From assembly GCA_001556025.1 (NCBI GenBank), contig LSIB01000144.1, forward strand, positions 115,291 through 179,290: a stretch of DNA of 64,000 nt, in the 5' to 3' direction. Position numbers and translations under genes: made by a program. This document shows positions 42,299 through 54,112 of this stretch, piece by piece. A model generated the notes under the pieces. That model searched no databases. It was given only the letters and a program-made list of their open reading frames with translations, and was not told the DNA's origin. Source of the stretch: Rhizobiales bacterium CCH3-A5. Its GTDB lineage: Bacteria > Pseudomonadota > Alphaproteobacteria > Rhizobiales > Beijerinckiaceae. Each line of letters begins with the position of its first letter. Position 1 is the stretch's first letter.

Positions 42299-42922
42299 AT
42301 GACCATCCCGGCAACCGCTCGGGCCTACACGTTGACGATCTGGGCGATCGCGCTCGGCATCTTCGTGCAGGCGGCGGCGACCGTCGCCTGGGCGCTTTCC
42401 ATCAGGAACGACCAGCTCTTCAAGGACGGCGTCGACTGGGTCTACGACGTCATCCTCTACGGCATCGCCGCGCTCGTCTTCGGCCGCGATTCCCGCGCCG
42501 AAAAGCTCGCCGCGCTTGGCATCGGCGCGGTCATGACGGTCGCGGGCCTGCATACGCTCTACGATCTCTGGGACAAGATCGTCCGCCCGCGCCCGATCGA
42601 ATTCTGGACGCTCGGCTTCGCGGCGGTCAGCATGGTGATCATCGGCTTCTGCGTCGTCGCGGCGCTGTTCCGCTTCCGGCGCGAGAGCAACCCGGTGATC
42701 AAGGCGACCTGGCTCTCGGCCCGCAACGATTCGATCGCCACCTTCGGCTTCGCCATCGTCGGGCTCGTCGCCCGCATATTGCCGGTGCGTTGGCCGGAAT
42801 ACGTCTTCGACGTCGTCGTCGCGTGCTTATGCTTCCAGGCGACCTGGGCGATCTGGCGGTCGGTACGGGCGCAGGCCGCTGTGCGCAACAAGGCCGCGAC
42901 AGACGCCGCCTTGCCGCTATAA
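42299..42922 (+). CDS. CDF-like membrane protein
   Basis: A 207-aa protein with about six membrane spans. The layout and strings such as VYDVILYGIAALVFGRDSRAEKLAALGIGAVMTVAGLHTLYDLWDK and ARNDSIATFGFAIVGLV resemble cation diffusion facilitators, including the Asn-Asp pair in the penultimate helical section. The usual His/Asp metal site (HxxxD in span 2 and span 5) is not clear, so metal transport is doubtful. The start is ATG 42299, close to the edge of the palindromic element, which carries a GGGGAGGG box 12 bp upstream. It is 30 bp before mccA and may be co-transcribed. Confidence 0.7.
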   Translation: MTIPATARAYTLTIWAIALGIFVQAAATVAWALSIRNDQLFKDGVDWVYDVILYGIAALVFGRDSRAEKLAALGIGAVMTVAGLHTLYDLWDKIVRPRPIEFWTLGFAAVSMVIIGFCVVAALFRFRRESNPVIKATWLSARNDSIATFGFAIVGLVARILPVRWPEYVFDVVVACLCFQATWAIWRSVRAQAAVRNKAATDAALPL

Positions 42923-42952
42923 AGGCGGCAACACCTTCCGGGATGCCGCCTC

Positions 42953-44938
<1,986 letters not shown>

Positions 44939-44963
44939 GCGGCCAGCGTCCCAGCCGCCCCCG

Positions 44964-45314
44964 TCAGATCGCGAAGGACGTCCCGCAGCCGCACGACGCC
45001 GTTGCGTTCGGGTTGGTGATCTTGAAGGACTGGCCGACGAGATCGTCGACGAAGTCGATGGTGCAGCCCTCCAACAGGTCGAGCGAGGTCTCGTCGATCA
45101 GTACGGTTGCGCCGCCGCGCTCGATCACGAGGTCGCCGGGCGCGGTCTCGCGGTCGACGTCGAAGATGTACTGGAAGCCCGAGCAGCCGCCGCCCGAGAC
45201 GCTGACGCGCAGCATCGAGCCCGGCGGTTCATGCGCCATCACACTGACGATGCGGGTCGCGGCCTTGTCCGTCACGGAAATGCCGCGCGGCTTCGCCAGA
45301 AGATCGGTCGACAT
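44964..45314 (-). CDS. erpA: Iron-sulfur cluster insertion protein (A-type carrier)
   Basis: An A-type Fe-S carrier (116 aa) that passes clusters to apo-enzymes. The three ligand cysteines are at residue 44 (SGGGCSGF) and residues 108 and 110 (ASCGCGTSF). The body has [23 protein letters not shown] 45314 is preferred because a GGAG box lies 6 bases upstream; an in-frame ATG at 45326 is less well placed. It is divergent from dgt, as in most Hyphomicrobiales. Assignment to ErpA rather than IscA or SufA rests on that gene order. Confidence 0.88.
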   Translation of the reverse strand: MSTDLLAKPRGISVTDKAATRIVSVMAHEPPGSMLRVSVSGGGCSGFQYIFDVDRETAPGDLVIERGGATVLIDETSLDLLEGCTIDFVDDLVGQSFKITNPNATASCGCGTSFAI

Positions 45315-45430
45315 GGTGCGCTCCATGGCAGGGGGCGGCTCTTCGCTCACAAGCGCCTTGCACCCCGGTTGTCCGTAAAGGTAATTGCGCCGCAGGCCTG
45401 CGGCAAGACGTAGCCCCAGACAGGTCGGCC

Positions 45431-46672
45431 ATGCCTTTTCGAGACAGCTTCGAGACATTGCAGGATCGCGAGCCGGGCGAGCGCTGGCGCGCCGTCTACG
45501 CGTGCCGCTCCAGCCTCAGTCGCGGGCGGCTCGTCGCCGAGCCCGGCTCGGCGACGCGCAACCAGTTCCAGCGCGACCGCGATCGCATCATTCATTCGAC
45601 CGCGTTTCGCCGGCTCAAGCACAAGACCCAGGTGTTCGTGTCGCATGAGGGCGACCATTTCCGCACAAGGCTGACGCATACGATCGAGGTCGCGCAGATC
45701 GCCCGCGCGCTCGCCCGCGCCTTGGGGCTCGACGAAGATCTCGCCGAGGCGCTGGCGCTGGCGCACGACCTCGGCCACACCCCCTTCGGCCACACCGGCG
45801 AGGATGCGCTGGCCGAGTGCATGGCGGCTTTCGGCGGCTTCGACCACAACGCCCAGACGCTGCGGATCGTGACCAGGCTGGAGCGCCGCTATGCCGGCTT
45901 CGACGGGCTCAATCTGAGCTGGGAGACGCTGGAAGGGTTGGTCAAGCACAACGGCCCGCTGCTGGATGCGCAAGGGCTGCCGACAGAGCGCTACGCGCAA
46001 GCCGGCATTCCGGCGGCAATCGTGGAATATCAGGCGCGGCAGGATCTCTGGCTCGGCACCTACGCCTCGGCGGAAGCGCAGGCCGCTGCGCTCGCCGACG
46101 ACATCGCCTATGACGCGCATGACATCGACGACGGTCTGCGCGCGGGGTTGTTCTCGCTCGACGAGTTGCGCGACCAGCCCTTCCTCGCCGGGCTGCTCGA
46201 CGAGATCGATGTCTTGCATCCGGGGCTGGAGCCGCAGCGCGCCACCAACGAACTGGTCAGGCGCGTCATCACCCGCTTCGTCGAGGACGTCATCGCCGAG
46301 TCGCAACGCCGCATCGCGACGCTGGCTCCCGCGGATGTGGATGCGATCCGGCATGCCGCCGCGCCGGTCGTCGCCTTCTCGGAGCCGGTCACGGCAGCCG
46401 ACCGTGCGATCAAGAATTTCCTGTATCCCAACATGTACCGACATCCGCGCATCAGCCCGATCAGGGCCAAGGCGGCCGGCGTCGTGCGCGATCTATTCGG
46501 CCGCCTCAGCACCGATCCCTCCGCGATGCCCGGCGAATGGGCGGCCGGCTGCGACGGTCTCGACGAAACCCGCCGGGCGCGCCGCATCGCCGACTATATC
46601 GCCGGCATGACCGACTGGTATGCGCTGGACGAGCACCGCCGCCTGTTTGACGCCACCCCCTCGCTGCGATAG
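45431..46672 (+). CDS. dgt: Deoxyguanosinetriphosphate triphosphohydrolase-like protein
   Basis: An HD-domain hydrolase (413 aa) that removes the triphosphate from dNTPs, in the dGTPase class 2 group. The opening [20 protein letters not shown] is typical. The metal-binding residues are seen in [17 protein letters not shown] (first His) and [20 protein letters not shown] (His-Asp). A distant Asp is likely in [14 protein letters not shown]. The product keeps the dNTP pool in balance. First gene of the rightward block that continues into argS with 41 bp between. Confidence 0.92.
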   Translation: MPFRDSFETLQDREPGERWRAVYACRSSLSRGRLVAEPGSATRNQFQRDRDRIIHSTAFRRLKHKTQVFVSHEGDHFRTRLTHTIEVAQIARALARALGLDEDLAEALALAHDLGHTPFGHTGEDALAECMAAFGGFDHNAQTLRIVTRLERRYAGFDGLNLSWETLEGLVKHNGPLLDAQGLPTERYAQAGIPAAIVEYQARQDLWLGTYASAEAQAAALADDIAYDAHDIDDGLRAGLFSLDELRDQPFLAGLLDEIDVLHPGLEPQRATNELVRRVITRFVEDVIAESQRRIATLAPADVDAIRHAAAPVVAFSEPVTAADRAIKNFLYPNMYRHPRISPIRAKAAGVVRDLFGRLSTDPSAMPGEWAAGCDGLDETRRARRIADYIAGMTDWYALDEHRRLFDATPSLR

Positions 46673-46713
46673 GGGCCGCACTTCGCCACGATTATCAGGC
46701 AAGTCAGGCTGCA

Positions 46714-48468
46714 ATGAACCTGTTCGAGAGCTTTTCCGCCCGCATCGCCGCCATTCTGGCGGGGCTGGCCGAGCGCGGCGCGCTGCCGGCGGGTCTGAAC
46801 CTCTCCCGCGTCGTGGTCGAGCCGACGCGCGACCCCGCCCATGGCGATCTCGCCTGCAACGCCGCCATGGTGCTGGCCAAGGAGGCCGGGACCAACCCGC
46901 GCGCACTGGCCGAACTGCTGCGAGACGAGCTCATCAAGGACACGGACATCGTCAAGGTCGAGATCGCCGGCCCGGGATTCATCAATCTCACGCTGAAGCC
47001 GTCGATCTTCACCGCGATCCTCAAGGACGCCGTGCAGCAGGGGCCGGATTTCGGCCGGGGAACGCCAAAGCCGCAGCCTGCCGTCAATGTCGAATACGTT
47101 TCGGCCAATCCGACCGGGCCGATGCATGTCGGCCATGGCCGCGGCGCCGTGTTCGGCGACGCGCTCGCCAACCTGCTCGCCTTCGCGGGCCATGCCGTGA
47201 CGCGCGAATACTACATCAACGACGCCGGCGCGCAGGTCGACGTGCTCGCCCGCTCGGCGTTCCTTCGTTACCGCGAGGCGCTGGGGGAGACGATCGCGAT
47301 CCCCGAGGGTTTGTATCCCGGCGATTATCTCGTCGCTGTCGGCGAGAACCTCGCGAAGGCGCATGGCGACGCCCTGTTGACGAAGTCCGAGGCCGAATGG
47401 CTGCCGCTGGTGCGCGCGGCCGCGATCGACGGCATGATGGCGATGATCCGCGACGATCTCGCTGCGCTCGGCGTCGTCCATGACATGTTCTTCTCTGAGC
47501 GCTCGCTGCAGGGTCCGCCCGATATCGTCGCCGAGACCATCGCCGATCTGCGCGCCCGTGACCTGATCTATCAGGGCCGGCTGCCGCCGCCCAAGGGCCA
47601 GAAGGACGAGGACTGGGAGGACCGCGAGCAGGCGCTGTTCCGGGCCACGCAGTTCGGCGACGACGTCGACCGGCCGCTGCTGAAATCGGATGGCAGCTAC
47701 ACCTATTTCGCCAACGACATCGCCTATCACCGCTCGAAATTCATGCGCGGCTTCCCGGTCATGATCGATGTCTGGGGCGCCGACCACGGCGGCTACGTCA
47801 AGCGGATGCAGGCGGCGGTGAAGGCGGTGACGGGGGGCGAAGGCTCCCTCGACGTCCGGCTTTGCCAGCTCGTCAAGCTGCTGCGTAACGGCGAGCCTGT
47901 GAAGATGTCGAAGCGCTCGGGCGATTTCGTCACGCTGCGCGAAGTCATCGACGAGGTCGGCCGCGATGCGGTGCGCTTCATGATGATCTTCCGAAAGAAC
48001 GATGCGACGCTGGATTTCGACCTCGCCAAGGTGGTCGAGCAGTCGAAGGACAATCCGGTCTTCTACGTCCAGTACGCCCATGCGCGCTGCGCCTCGATTT
48101 TTCGCCAGGCGCGCGAGGCCTTTCCCGATCTCGACCTCAGTCCCGAAAATCTGACGCAGGCCGAACTCGAACGCCTCGACGACGAGGCCGAGATCGGCAT
48201 CGTCAAGATGATCGCGGCCTATCCGAGGATGATCGAGGCGGCGGCGCTGGCCTGCGAGCCGCATCGCGTGGCCTTTTTCGTGCATGAGCTGGCGAGCGCA
48301 TTCCATTCGCTCTGGAACAAGGGCAAAGACTCGCCGCAATTACGGTTCGTTAATCAAACTGATCGAAACTTGACCCTGGCGAGATTGGCGTTCGTTCATT
48401 GCGTGCGCAGCGTGCTCGCCTCCGGTCTGGCTGTCGCGGGCGTCGCGGCGCCGGAAGAGATGCGCTGA
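46714..48468 (+). CDS. argS: Arginyl-tRNA synthetase
   Basis: A class I aminoacyl-tRNA synthetase (584 aa) charging tRNA-Arg. The N-terminal additional domain (residues 1-110) is followed by the Rossmann core with the HIGH-type signature ([15 protein letters not shown]). The KMSKS loop reads [13 protein letters not shown], close to the family's usual form. The C-terminal anticodon-binding helical domain (DALR type) ends the protein ([20 protein letters not shown]). Length and order are those of other ArgS proteins. It follows dgt on the same strand. Confidence 0.96.
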   Translation: MNLFESFSARIAAILAGLAERGALPAGLNLSRVVVEPTRDPAHGDLACNAAMVLAKEAGTNPRALAELLRDELIKDTDIVKVEIAGPGFINLTLKPSIFTAILKDAVQQGPDFGRGTPKPQPAVNVEYVSANPTGPMHVGHGRGAVFGDALANLLAFAGHAVTREYYINDAGAQVDVLARSAFLRYREALGETIAIPEGLYPGDYLVAVGENLAKAHGDALLTKSEAEWLPLVRAAAIDGMMAMIRDDLAALGVVHDMFFSERSLQGPPDIVAETIADLRARDLIYQGRLPPPKGQKDEDWEDREQALFRATQFGDDVDRPLLKSDGSYTYFANDIAYHRSKFMRGFPVMIDVWGADHGGYVKRMQAAVKAVTGGEGSLDVRLCQLVKLLRNGEPVKMSKRSGDFVTLREVIDEVGRDAVRFMMIFRKNDATLDFDLAKVVEQSKDNPVFYVQYAHARCASIFRQAREAFPDLDLSPENLTQAELERLDDEAEIGIVKMIAAYPRMIEAAALACEPHRVAFFVHELASAFHSLWNKGKDSPQLRFVNQTDRNLTLARLAFVHCVRSVLASGLAVAGVAAPEEMR

Positions 48469-48555
48469 CGGACGCTTTCCGCCGGCGCGCACGAGGTCAG
48501 AAATTGACCGCGCAATGCGTTCGGCGTTCCATCGTGGCGTCGGCCCTGTGCTGGA

Positions 48556-50178
48556 ATGGATCATGCCATGAGTGAGCCAGCTAGAAACCGTTTCGCCCTC
48601 GATCTCGAAGATCTCGAGCGTCAGCTTCGCGGCGCGGCGCAGCCGCAGCGCCCGGCCAACGCCGTCGATCCGCTTGTCGAGCTGACCCGCATCGTCGGGC
48701 AGGATGATCCGCTGAAGGACCTGTTCGCACAGCGCGGCCGTGGTCCCGCTCCGGCGAGACAGGAGCCGAGTTTCGCGGCCGCCGAGCCGCAAGCGCAGAG
48801 CGCGCCGCCAGCCCAAAGCGCGCCGCCGGCTGAGCTGCGTGGCGCCCTCGACGAATTCGAGGCTCTGCTGCGCCGCAGCGAGCCCGCGCGCGCCGCGCCT
48901 GTCGCAGAGCCTGTTCCGCTGCCTGTCCAGCCCTCTGTTCCGGCTGCGCATCCCATGCCCGATTTCGACAATCTGGTCGCCGAAGCCTATGCCCGCCAGC
49001 CGCCGCCCAACGCCGAGCAGCCGCGCGACCTCGACCAGGAGGCAGGCTACGCCCCAGAGGCGCGCTACGACGACTATGCCTATGAGCAGCAGCAGGCTTC
49101 GGCAGCGACCTATCAGAACGATGCGCGCGCCGCCGACAACGACATGCCCGAGCTCGAGCCGCAGCGCTCGCGCAAGGGGCTCTGGACGGCGGCCGCGCTG
49201 ATCGCGGTCGGCGTCATCGGCGTCGGCGCGGCCATGCTGCTGCGCGGGGGGCCTGTCGGCACGAACGGACAGCCGCCGGTGATTTCGGCCGATGCCGGCC
49301 CGACCAAGGTCGCCCCCGCCAATCCGGGCGGCGCGGAGATTCCCAACCAGAACAAGCAGATCTACGAGCGCGCCGGCGAGACGCCCGCCAAGCAGGCGAC
49401 GGTCGTCAGCCGGGAGGAGCAGCCGGTCGATGTCCAGCAGGCGGCTCGCTCGCTGCCGCCGCGCGTTGTGCTGGCCGGTCCCGGCGCCGCGACCGCCGAC
49501 GCGGCCAGCGGCAACCCGCTGGCGCAGGCACCCGCCGCACCGGAGCGTAGCCTGACCCCGGCCGAGCCCATCCTCACGCCGTCGCCGCCGGTGCCGGGCC
49601 TCGGTGAGCCGCGCCGCGTGCGCACCGTCTCGATTCGGCCCGACGGCACGCCCGCGCCGGCCCCGACGGCCAACGCCGCCTATTCGAATGGCACGGCGCC
49701 CGCCTCGAACGGGCTTGCAGCGGCCCGTCCGCAGCCGGCCGTGCCGACGACGACCGCCAGCGCTCCGCCGCCACGGCCGCGGCCGGTCGAGCCGCCGAAG
49801 ACGCAGGAGCGCGCCGCGACCCCTGCGCCCGCCACGACGACCTCGACTCCTGTCCGACTCGCCAGCGCCGCGCCGACGCCCGCACCGGCCGCGACGCCGG
49901 CTCCCGCCACGGCGGCGATCCGCAGCGGCTCAGGCGATTTCGTGGTCCAGCTCGCCGCGCCCGGCAGCGAATCGGAGGCTCGCGCCACCTTTGCCGCGCT
50001 CCAGCGGAAGTTTCCCGAGCAACTCGGCGGTCAGGCCCCGATCGTGCGCAAGACCGAACTCGCCGGTGGCAAGACGGTCTATCGCCTGCGCGTCGGCCCC
50101 TATTCGCGCGAGGATGCGACGTCGATGTGCAGCCAGCTGCAAAGCTCCGGCGGACAGTGCTTCATCGCTAAGAATTGA
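48556..50178 (+). CDS. SPOR domain protein
   Basis: A cell-division-linked envelope protein (540 aa). A soluble N-terminal region (about residues 1-205) holds many Pro/Ala repeats. One membrane span lies at about residues 209-231 (LWTAAALIAVGVIGVGAAML). A long Pro/Ala-rich periplasmic linker ends in a SPOR domain (residues about 459-540: GDFVVQLAAPGSESEARATF, YRLRVGPYSREDATSMC). SPOR domains bind denuded glycan at the septum. ATG at 48556 or 48568 can start the protein. A strong terminator follows at 50201. Confidence 0.85.
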   Translation: MDHAMSEPARNRFALDLEDLERQLRGAAQPQRPANAVDPLVELTRIVGQDDPLKDLFAQRGRGPAPARQEPSFAAAEPQAQSAPPAQSAPPAELRGALDEFEALLRRSEPARAAPVAEPVPLPVQPSVPAAHPMPDFDNLVAEAYARQPPPNAEQPRDLDQEAGYAPEARYDDYAYEQQQASAATYQNDARAADNDMPELEPQRSRKGLWTAAALIAVGVIGVGAAMLLRGGPVGTNGQPPVISADAGPTKVAPANPGGAEIPNQNKQIYERAGETPAKQATVVSREEQPVDVQQAARSLPPRVVLAGPGAATADAASGNPLAQAPAAPERSLTPAEPILTPSPPVPGLGEPRRVRTVSIRPDGTPAPAPTANAAYSNGTAPASNGLAAARPQPAVPTTTASAPPPRPRPVEPPKTQERAATPAPATTTSTPVRLASAAPTPAPAATPAPATAAIRSGSGDFVVQLAAPGSESEARATFAALQRKFPEQLGGQAPIVRKTELAGGKTVYRLRVGPYSREDATSMCSQLQSSGGQCFIAKN

Positions 50179-50200
50179 TCGGAACCGGCTTCGATCATCG

Positions 50201-50230
50201 ACCGGCGGCGCCCTGCGCCGCCGGTTTTTT
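50201..50230 (+). terminator. Rho-independent terminator after the SPOR gene
   Basis: A perfect 10-bp stem ACCGGCGGCG and CGCCGCCGGT with a CCCTG loop is followed by a TTTTTT run. It lies 23 bp after the SPOR gene stop and separates it from the TRAP binding protein gene. Confidence 0.92.
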
Positions 50231-50373
50231 CGTGCGCGCGCCCTGTCTCGGGCGCATGCCCGCCTGCGTTGCGGACGGTTTCTGGGCTGCTTCGATGACT
50301 TGTAGCGTCGCACCCGACGCCGCGTCGCGCTTTCGCAAACGAGCGGCCAAGCAAAACCATCCGGAGGAAGACC

Positions 50374-51468
50374 ATGGATCGCCGTCAATTCGTCAAGGCG
50401 ACGGGCGCAGGTGTCGCGGCGAGCGCCACCATTGCCGCTCCGGCCGTCGCGCAGTCATCGCCCAAGGTGAGCTGGCGGCTGACGTCGAGCTATCCCAAGA
50501 GCCTCGACACGCTGTTTGGACTGTCCACGCAGGTGGCCAAACGCGTCGCCGAGGCGACGGACGGCCAGTTCCAGATCCAGCCCTTCGCGGCCGGCGAGAT
50601 CGTGCCGGCGCTTCAGGCGCTCGATTCGGTGCAGAACGGCACGGTCGAATGCAGCCATACACTGTCGAGCTTCTATATCGGCAAGGATCCGGCCTTCGCC
50701 TTCGAGACCTCTCTGCCGTTCGGTCTCAACACGCGCCAGAACAATGCCTGGCTCTATCAGGGCGGCGGGCTCGAACTCTGCCGCGCCTTCATGAAGACGC
50801 ACAACCTGCACACCATCCCGTCCGGCAACACGGGCGCGCAGATGGGCGGCTGGTTCCGCAAGGAGATCAAAAGCGTCGATGATCTCAAGGGCCTGAAGTT
50901 CCGCATCGCCGGGCTGGGCGGCCGCATCCTCGCCAAGCTCGGCGTGGTGCCGCAGCAGATCGGCGGCGGCGACATCTATCCGGCTCTGGAGCGCGGCACG
51001 ATCGACGCGGCCGAATTCTCCGGCCCGCTGGACGACGAGAAGCTCGGCTTCCAGCGCGTGGCGAAATACTATTATTACCCCGGCTTCTGGGAAGGCTGCG
51101 CCAATGTCAGCTTCCTCGTGAACCTGGAAAAATGGGAAGGCCTGCCGCCCGCCTACAAGGCTGTTCTGGAAGCCGCCTGCGCCGAGGCGAATGCGCTCTG
51201 CGTCGCAAAGTATGACCATGGCAATCCCGACGCGCTGCTGCGGCTGGTGCAGGCCGGCGCGGAACTCCGGCCGTTCCCGCAGGACGTGATGCAGGCCGCC
51301 TTCAAGGAGGCGATGGCGCTCTATGCCGAGCTCGCCGCCAGCAACCCGGCGTTCAAGACGTTCTATGAGTCCTGGCTGCCCTACTGGAAAAAGGAAAACC
51401 TCTGGTTCCGGGTCGCCGAACTGCCTTTCGACGCCTTCAACGCCCAGATGTCGCAGCAGATGCGCTGA
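50374..51468 (+). CDS. TRAP transporter solute-binding protein (DctP family), Tat-exported
   Basis: A periplasmic binding protein (364 aa) of a TRAP uptake system. The signal is twin-arginine (MDRRQFVKATGAGVAASATI, ending PAVAQ). The mature body has the DctP-family features (SSYPKSLDTLFGLSTQVAKRV, PSGNTGAQMGGWFRKEI, LKFRIAGLGGRILAKLGV, DAAEFSGPLDDEKLGF), close to the 2-oxo-acid-binding TakP branch. The Arg in LKFRIAG is the usual carboxylate ligand. The small and large TRAP membrane subunits are not in the window. It is an intrusion in an otherwise housekeeping block, between SPOR and nagZ, with its own promoter region after the terminator at 50201. Confidence 0.88.
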   Translation: MDRRQFVKATGAGVAASATIAAPAVAQSSPKVSWRLTSSYPKSLDTLFGLSTQVAKRVAEATDGQFQIQPFAAGEIVPALQALDSVQNGTVECSHTLSSFYIGKDPAFAFETSLPFGLNTRQNNAWLYQGGGLELCRAFMKTHNLHTIPSGNTGAQMGGWFRKEIKSVDDLKGLKFRIAGLGGRILAKLGVVPQQIGGGDIYPALERGTIDAAEFSGPLDDEKLGFQRVAKYYYYPGFWEGCANVSFLVNLEKWEGLPPAYKAVLEAACAEANALCVAKYDHGNPDALLRLVQAGAELRPFPQDVMQAAFKEAMALYAELAASNPAFKTFYESWLPYWKKENLWFRVAELPFDAFNAQMSQQMR

Positions 51469-51530
51469 ACCAACAGGACAAGGCGGCGGTTCGCTTGACC
51501 GGCGTGCCGCCGCGTCCTTAAGCCTGAGCG

Positions 51531-52541
51531 ATGACCTCGCGCGCCTTCATCGCCGGCTGCCTCGGCACGAGCCTCACCTCCGACGAGCGTGCCTTCTTCC
51601 GGGAAGCGCGGCCCTGGGGCTTCATCCTGTTCCGGCGCAATACGCAATCGCCTGAGCAGGTCGCGGCCCTGACGGCGCAGATGCGCGAGGCCGTCGGCTG
51701 GCATGCGCCCATCCTGATTGACCAGGAGGGCGGGCGGGTGCAGCGCATGGGGCCGCCGCTCTGGCCGAAATATCCGCCCGCGCGCGATTTCCTGCGAATC
51801 AACGATCCCGTGCAACAGCGTGAGATCGTTCGGCTTTCCGCCCGGCTGATGGCGCATGACCTGAAGGCGGTCGGCATCGATGTCGACTGTCTTCCCGTGC
51901 TCGACGTGCCGGTCGCCGGCAGCCATGACGTGATCGGTGACCGCGCTTACGCGCATGATCCCGACATGGTGGCGCGGCTCGGCCGCGCCGCAGCGGAGGG
52001 CCTGCTGGCCGGCGGCGTCCTGCCGGTGATCAAGCACATGCCCGGTCATGGCCGGGCCGGAGCCGACAGCCATCACGACCTGCCGGTCGTCGAGGCGTCG
52101 CTTGCCGAGCTCAGAGCCAGTGATTTCCGCCCGTTTCGGCATCTCGCCGACATGCCGCTGGCGATGACGGCGCATGTCGTCTTCACGGCGCTGGATAGCA
52201 AGCGCCCCGCCACCGTCTCGCGAAAAGTCGTGCGCGGGATCATGCGCGACGAGCTCGGCTATGACGGGCTGATCATGACCGACGACATCTCGATGAAGGC
52301 GCTGTCCGGCGGCTTCTCAGAAAAGGCCCGCGCCGCCATCCGTGCCGGCGTCGATGTGGTGCTGCATTGCCACGGCATCATGGAGGAGATGGTCGCCATC
52401 GCAGGCGCGGTGCCGGAGATGACCGGCGCGCGCGGTCGGCGCGCCGCGACTGCGCTCGGGCGCATCCGGCACGAGCCCGAGCCGCTGGATGTGGACGACG
52501 CCCGTGCACGGGTCGCCAGCGCGCTTGCCTTAGTGGCGTGA
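51531..52541 (+). CDS. nagZ: Beta-N-acetylhexosaminidase (muropeptide recycling)
   Basis: A family 3 glycoside hydrolase (336 aa) that removes N-acetylglucosamine from cytosolic muropeptides during peptidoglycan recycling. GFILFRRNTQSPEQV, the substrate loop LIDQEGGRVQRMGPP, the catalytic His/Asp loop KHMPGHGRAGADSHHDLP and the nucleophile in DGLIMTDDISMKAL are visible. There is no signal peptide, as expected for NagZ. In organisms with AmpC-type beta-lactamase, NagZ products induce it, but no such gene is here. It is followed by scpA. Confidence 0.93.
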   Translation: MTSRAFIAGCLGTSLTSDERAFFREARPWGFILFRRNTQSPEQVAALTAQMREAVGWHAPILIDQEGGRVQRMGPPLWPKYPPARDFLRINDPVQQREIVRLSARLMAHDLKAVGIDVDCLPVLDVPVAGSHDVIGDRAYAHDPDMVARLGRAAAEGLLAGGVLPVIKHMPGHGRAGADSHHDLPVVEASLAELRASDFRPFRHLADMPLAMTAHVVFTALDSKRPATVSRKVVRGIMRDELGYDGLIMTDDISMKALSGGFSEKARAAIRAGVDVVLHCHGIMEEMVAIAGAVPEMTGARGRRAATALGRIRHEPEPLDVDDARARVASALALVA

Positions 52542-52589
52542 ACGGCGGAACCTGCGACGGGGCCATCGGAACCAAGGGGCTGGCCGCGC

Positions 52590-53402
52590 ATGGCCGCTGA
52601 ACTGCCATTCGAGGAGGACGGCGCGCTGCGCGACGGCGAGGCTGGGCTCGTCATCGACGTCGACGGCTATGAAGGCCCGCTCGACCTGCTGCTCGATCTC
52701 GCGCGCCGGCAGAAGGTCGATCTCGCCCGCATCTCGATCCTTGCCTTGGCCGAACAGTATCTCGTCTTCGTCGAGCAGGCGCGCTCGCTCAGACTCGAAC
52801 TCGCGGCCGACTATCTCGTGATGGCGGCCTGGCTGGCCTATCTGAAATCGCGGCTGCTGCTGCCGGAACCGCCGAAAGGCGAGGAGCCGAGCGCCGCCGA
52901 TCTCGCGACCGCGCTTGCGCTGCGGCTGCGTCGGCTGGAGGCCATCCGCGCGGCGGCGCGAAAACTCGCCTCGCGCGAGCGGCTGGGGCACGACGTATTT
53001 CCGCGCGGCGCGCCCGAGGAGATCGTGGCGGGAAGCCGCCCGGTCTGGGAGGCCGAGCTTTATGACCTGCTGGCGGCCTATGCGCAGCAGCGCCAGAAGA
53101 AGGCGCAAGGGCACATATCCGTCGGCCAGCGGCTGGTCTGGTCGCTGGTCGAGGCGCGGGAGGCGCTGACACGGCTCGTCGGCGAGGCCGGCGATTGGAC
53201 CGCGATCGACCCCTATCTCACGCGCTACATGGCCTCGCATGGCCTGCCCGCCAGCGAGATGGCGGCGACGGTGCGTGCCTCGGCGCTCTCGGCCATGCTG
53301 GAGATGGTGCGCGAGGGCGTCATCGACCTGCGCCAGGACGACGCCTTCGCGCCGCTGCAGGTCCGCCGACGCTCGGCCCGCCCGCCCGTGCTGCCGCTAT
53401 GA
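52590..53402 (+). CDS. scpA: Segregation and condensation protein A
   Basis: The kleisin subunit (270 aa) of the bacterial condensin that links the SMC dimer heads. The N-terminal SMC-binding domain holds the signature LVIDVDGYEGPLDLLLDLAR and AEQYLVFVEQARSLRLELAADYLVMAAWLAYLKSRLLLP. The C-terminal winged helix ends AMLEMVREGVIDLRQDDAFAPLQVR. It is followed by scpB with an ATGA overlap, so translation is coupled. Confidence 0.94.
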   Translation: MAAELPFEEDGALRDGEAGLVIDVDGYEGPLDLLLDLARRQKVDLARISILALAEQYLVFVEQARSLRLELAADYLVMAAWLAYLKSRLLLPEPPKGEEPSAADLATALALRLRRLEAIRAAARKLASRERLGHDVFPRGAPEEIVAGSRPVWEAELYDLLAAYAQQRQKKAQGHISVGQRLVWSLVEAREALTRLVGEAGDWTAIDPYLTRYMASHGLPASEMAATVRASALSAMLEMVREGVIDLRQDDAFAPLQVRRRSARPPVLPL

Positions 53403-54097
53403 GCGTCGCGGCAAACGAGGATTTCGAGGACGACGACGGCGCGGAAGCCTTCGCACGCGCGCTGCGCATCGTCGAGGCGCTGCTGTTCGCGTCTGCCGCG
53501 CCATTGTCGGCCGAGGTGCTGGCGCATTCGATTCCGGCGGGCATCGACATCGCTCGCGTCATCGAGCGGCTGGTGGCGCTCTACGAGCCGCGCGGCGTCA
53601 ATCTGCGCCCGCTGGCCGGCGGCTGGGCTTTTCGCACCGCGCCCGATCTCGGCTATCTGCTCGCAGCCGAAGCCGAACCGCCGCGCAAGCTCTCGCGCGC
53701 CGCGCTCGAAGTCCTGTCGATCATCGCCTATCACCAGCCGGTGACGCGGGCCGAGATCGAGGAAATCCGGGGCGTCGCGACCGCCAAGGGCACGCTCGAT
53801 ATTCTGCTGGAAGCCGGCTGGGTGCGGCTGCGCGGGCGGCGTCGCTCGCCCGGGCGTCCCGTCACATATGGCACGACGCCCGGCTTCCTCGACCATTTCG
53901 GGCTCGACCGCATCGACGACCTGCCCGGCCTCGACGAACTGAAGGGCTCCGGCTTCATCGAAGGCCAGTTGCCGAAGGGGCTGAGCGTGCCGGTTCCCGA
54001 CGACGATCCGTCCCTGCGCGGCGACGAGGACCCGCTCGGCGATCTCTTCACGCCGCTTGACGACGGCGACGCAGCCCCGCATGGGGCGGGAGAGTAA
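53399..54097 (+). CDS. scpB: Segregation and condensation protein B
   Basis: The second non-SMC condensin subunit (232 aa), which dimerises and binds ScpA. Typical strings: RIVEALLFASAAPLSAEVLA at the start, and LSRAALEVLSIIAYHQPVTRAEIEEIRGV, followed by VRLRGRRRSPGRPVTYGTTPGFLDHFGL with its winged-helix wing. The ATG overlaps the scpA stop by 4 bases. A longer frame upstream is only a reading frame inside scpA. The acidic C-terminal tail is unremarkable. The gene is separated from fbpC by a palindromic element. Confidence 0.94.
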   Translation: MSVAANEDFEDDDGAEAFARALRIVEALLFASAAPLSAEVLAHSIPAGIDIARVIERLVALYEPRGVNLRPLAGGWAFRTAPDLGYLLAAEAEPPRKLSRAALEVLSIIAYHQPVTRAEIEEIRGVATAKGTLDILLEAGWVRLRGRRRSPGRPVTYGTTPGFLDHFGLDRIDDLPGLDELKGSGFIEGQLPKGLSVPVPDDDPSLRGDEDPLGDLFTPLDDGDAAPHGAGE

Positions 54098-54112
54098 TGC
54101 GGCGTCTTGACC

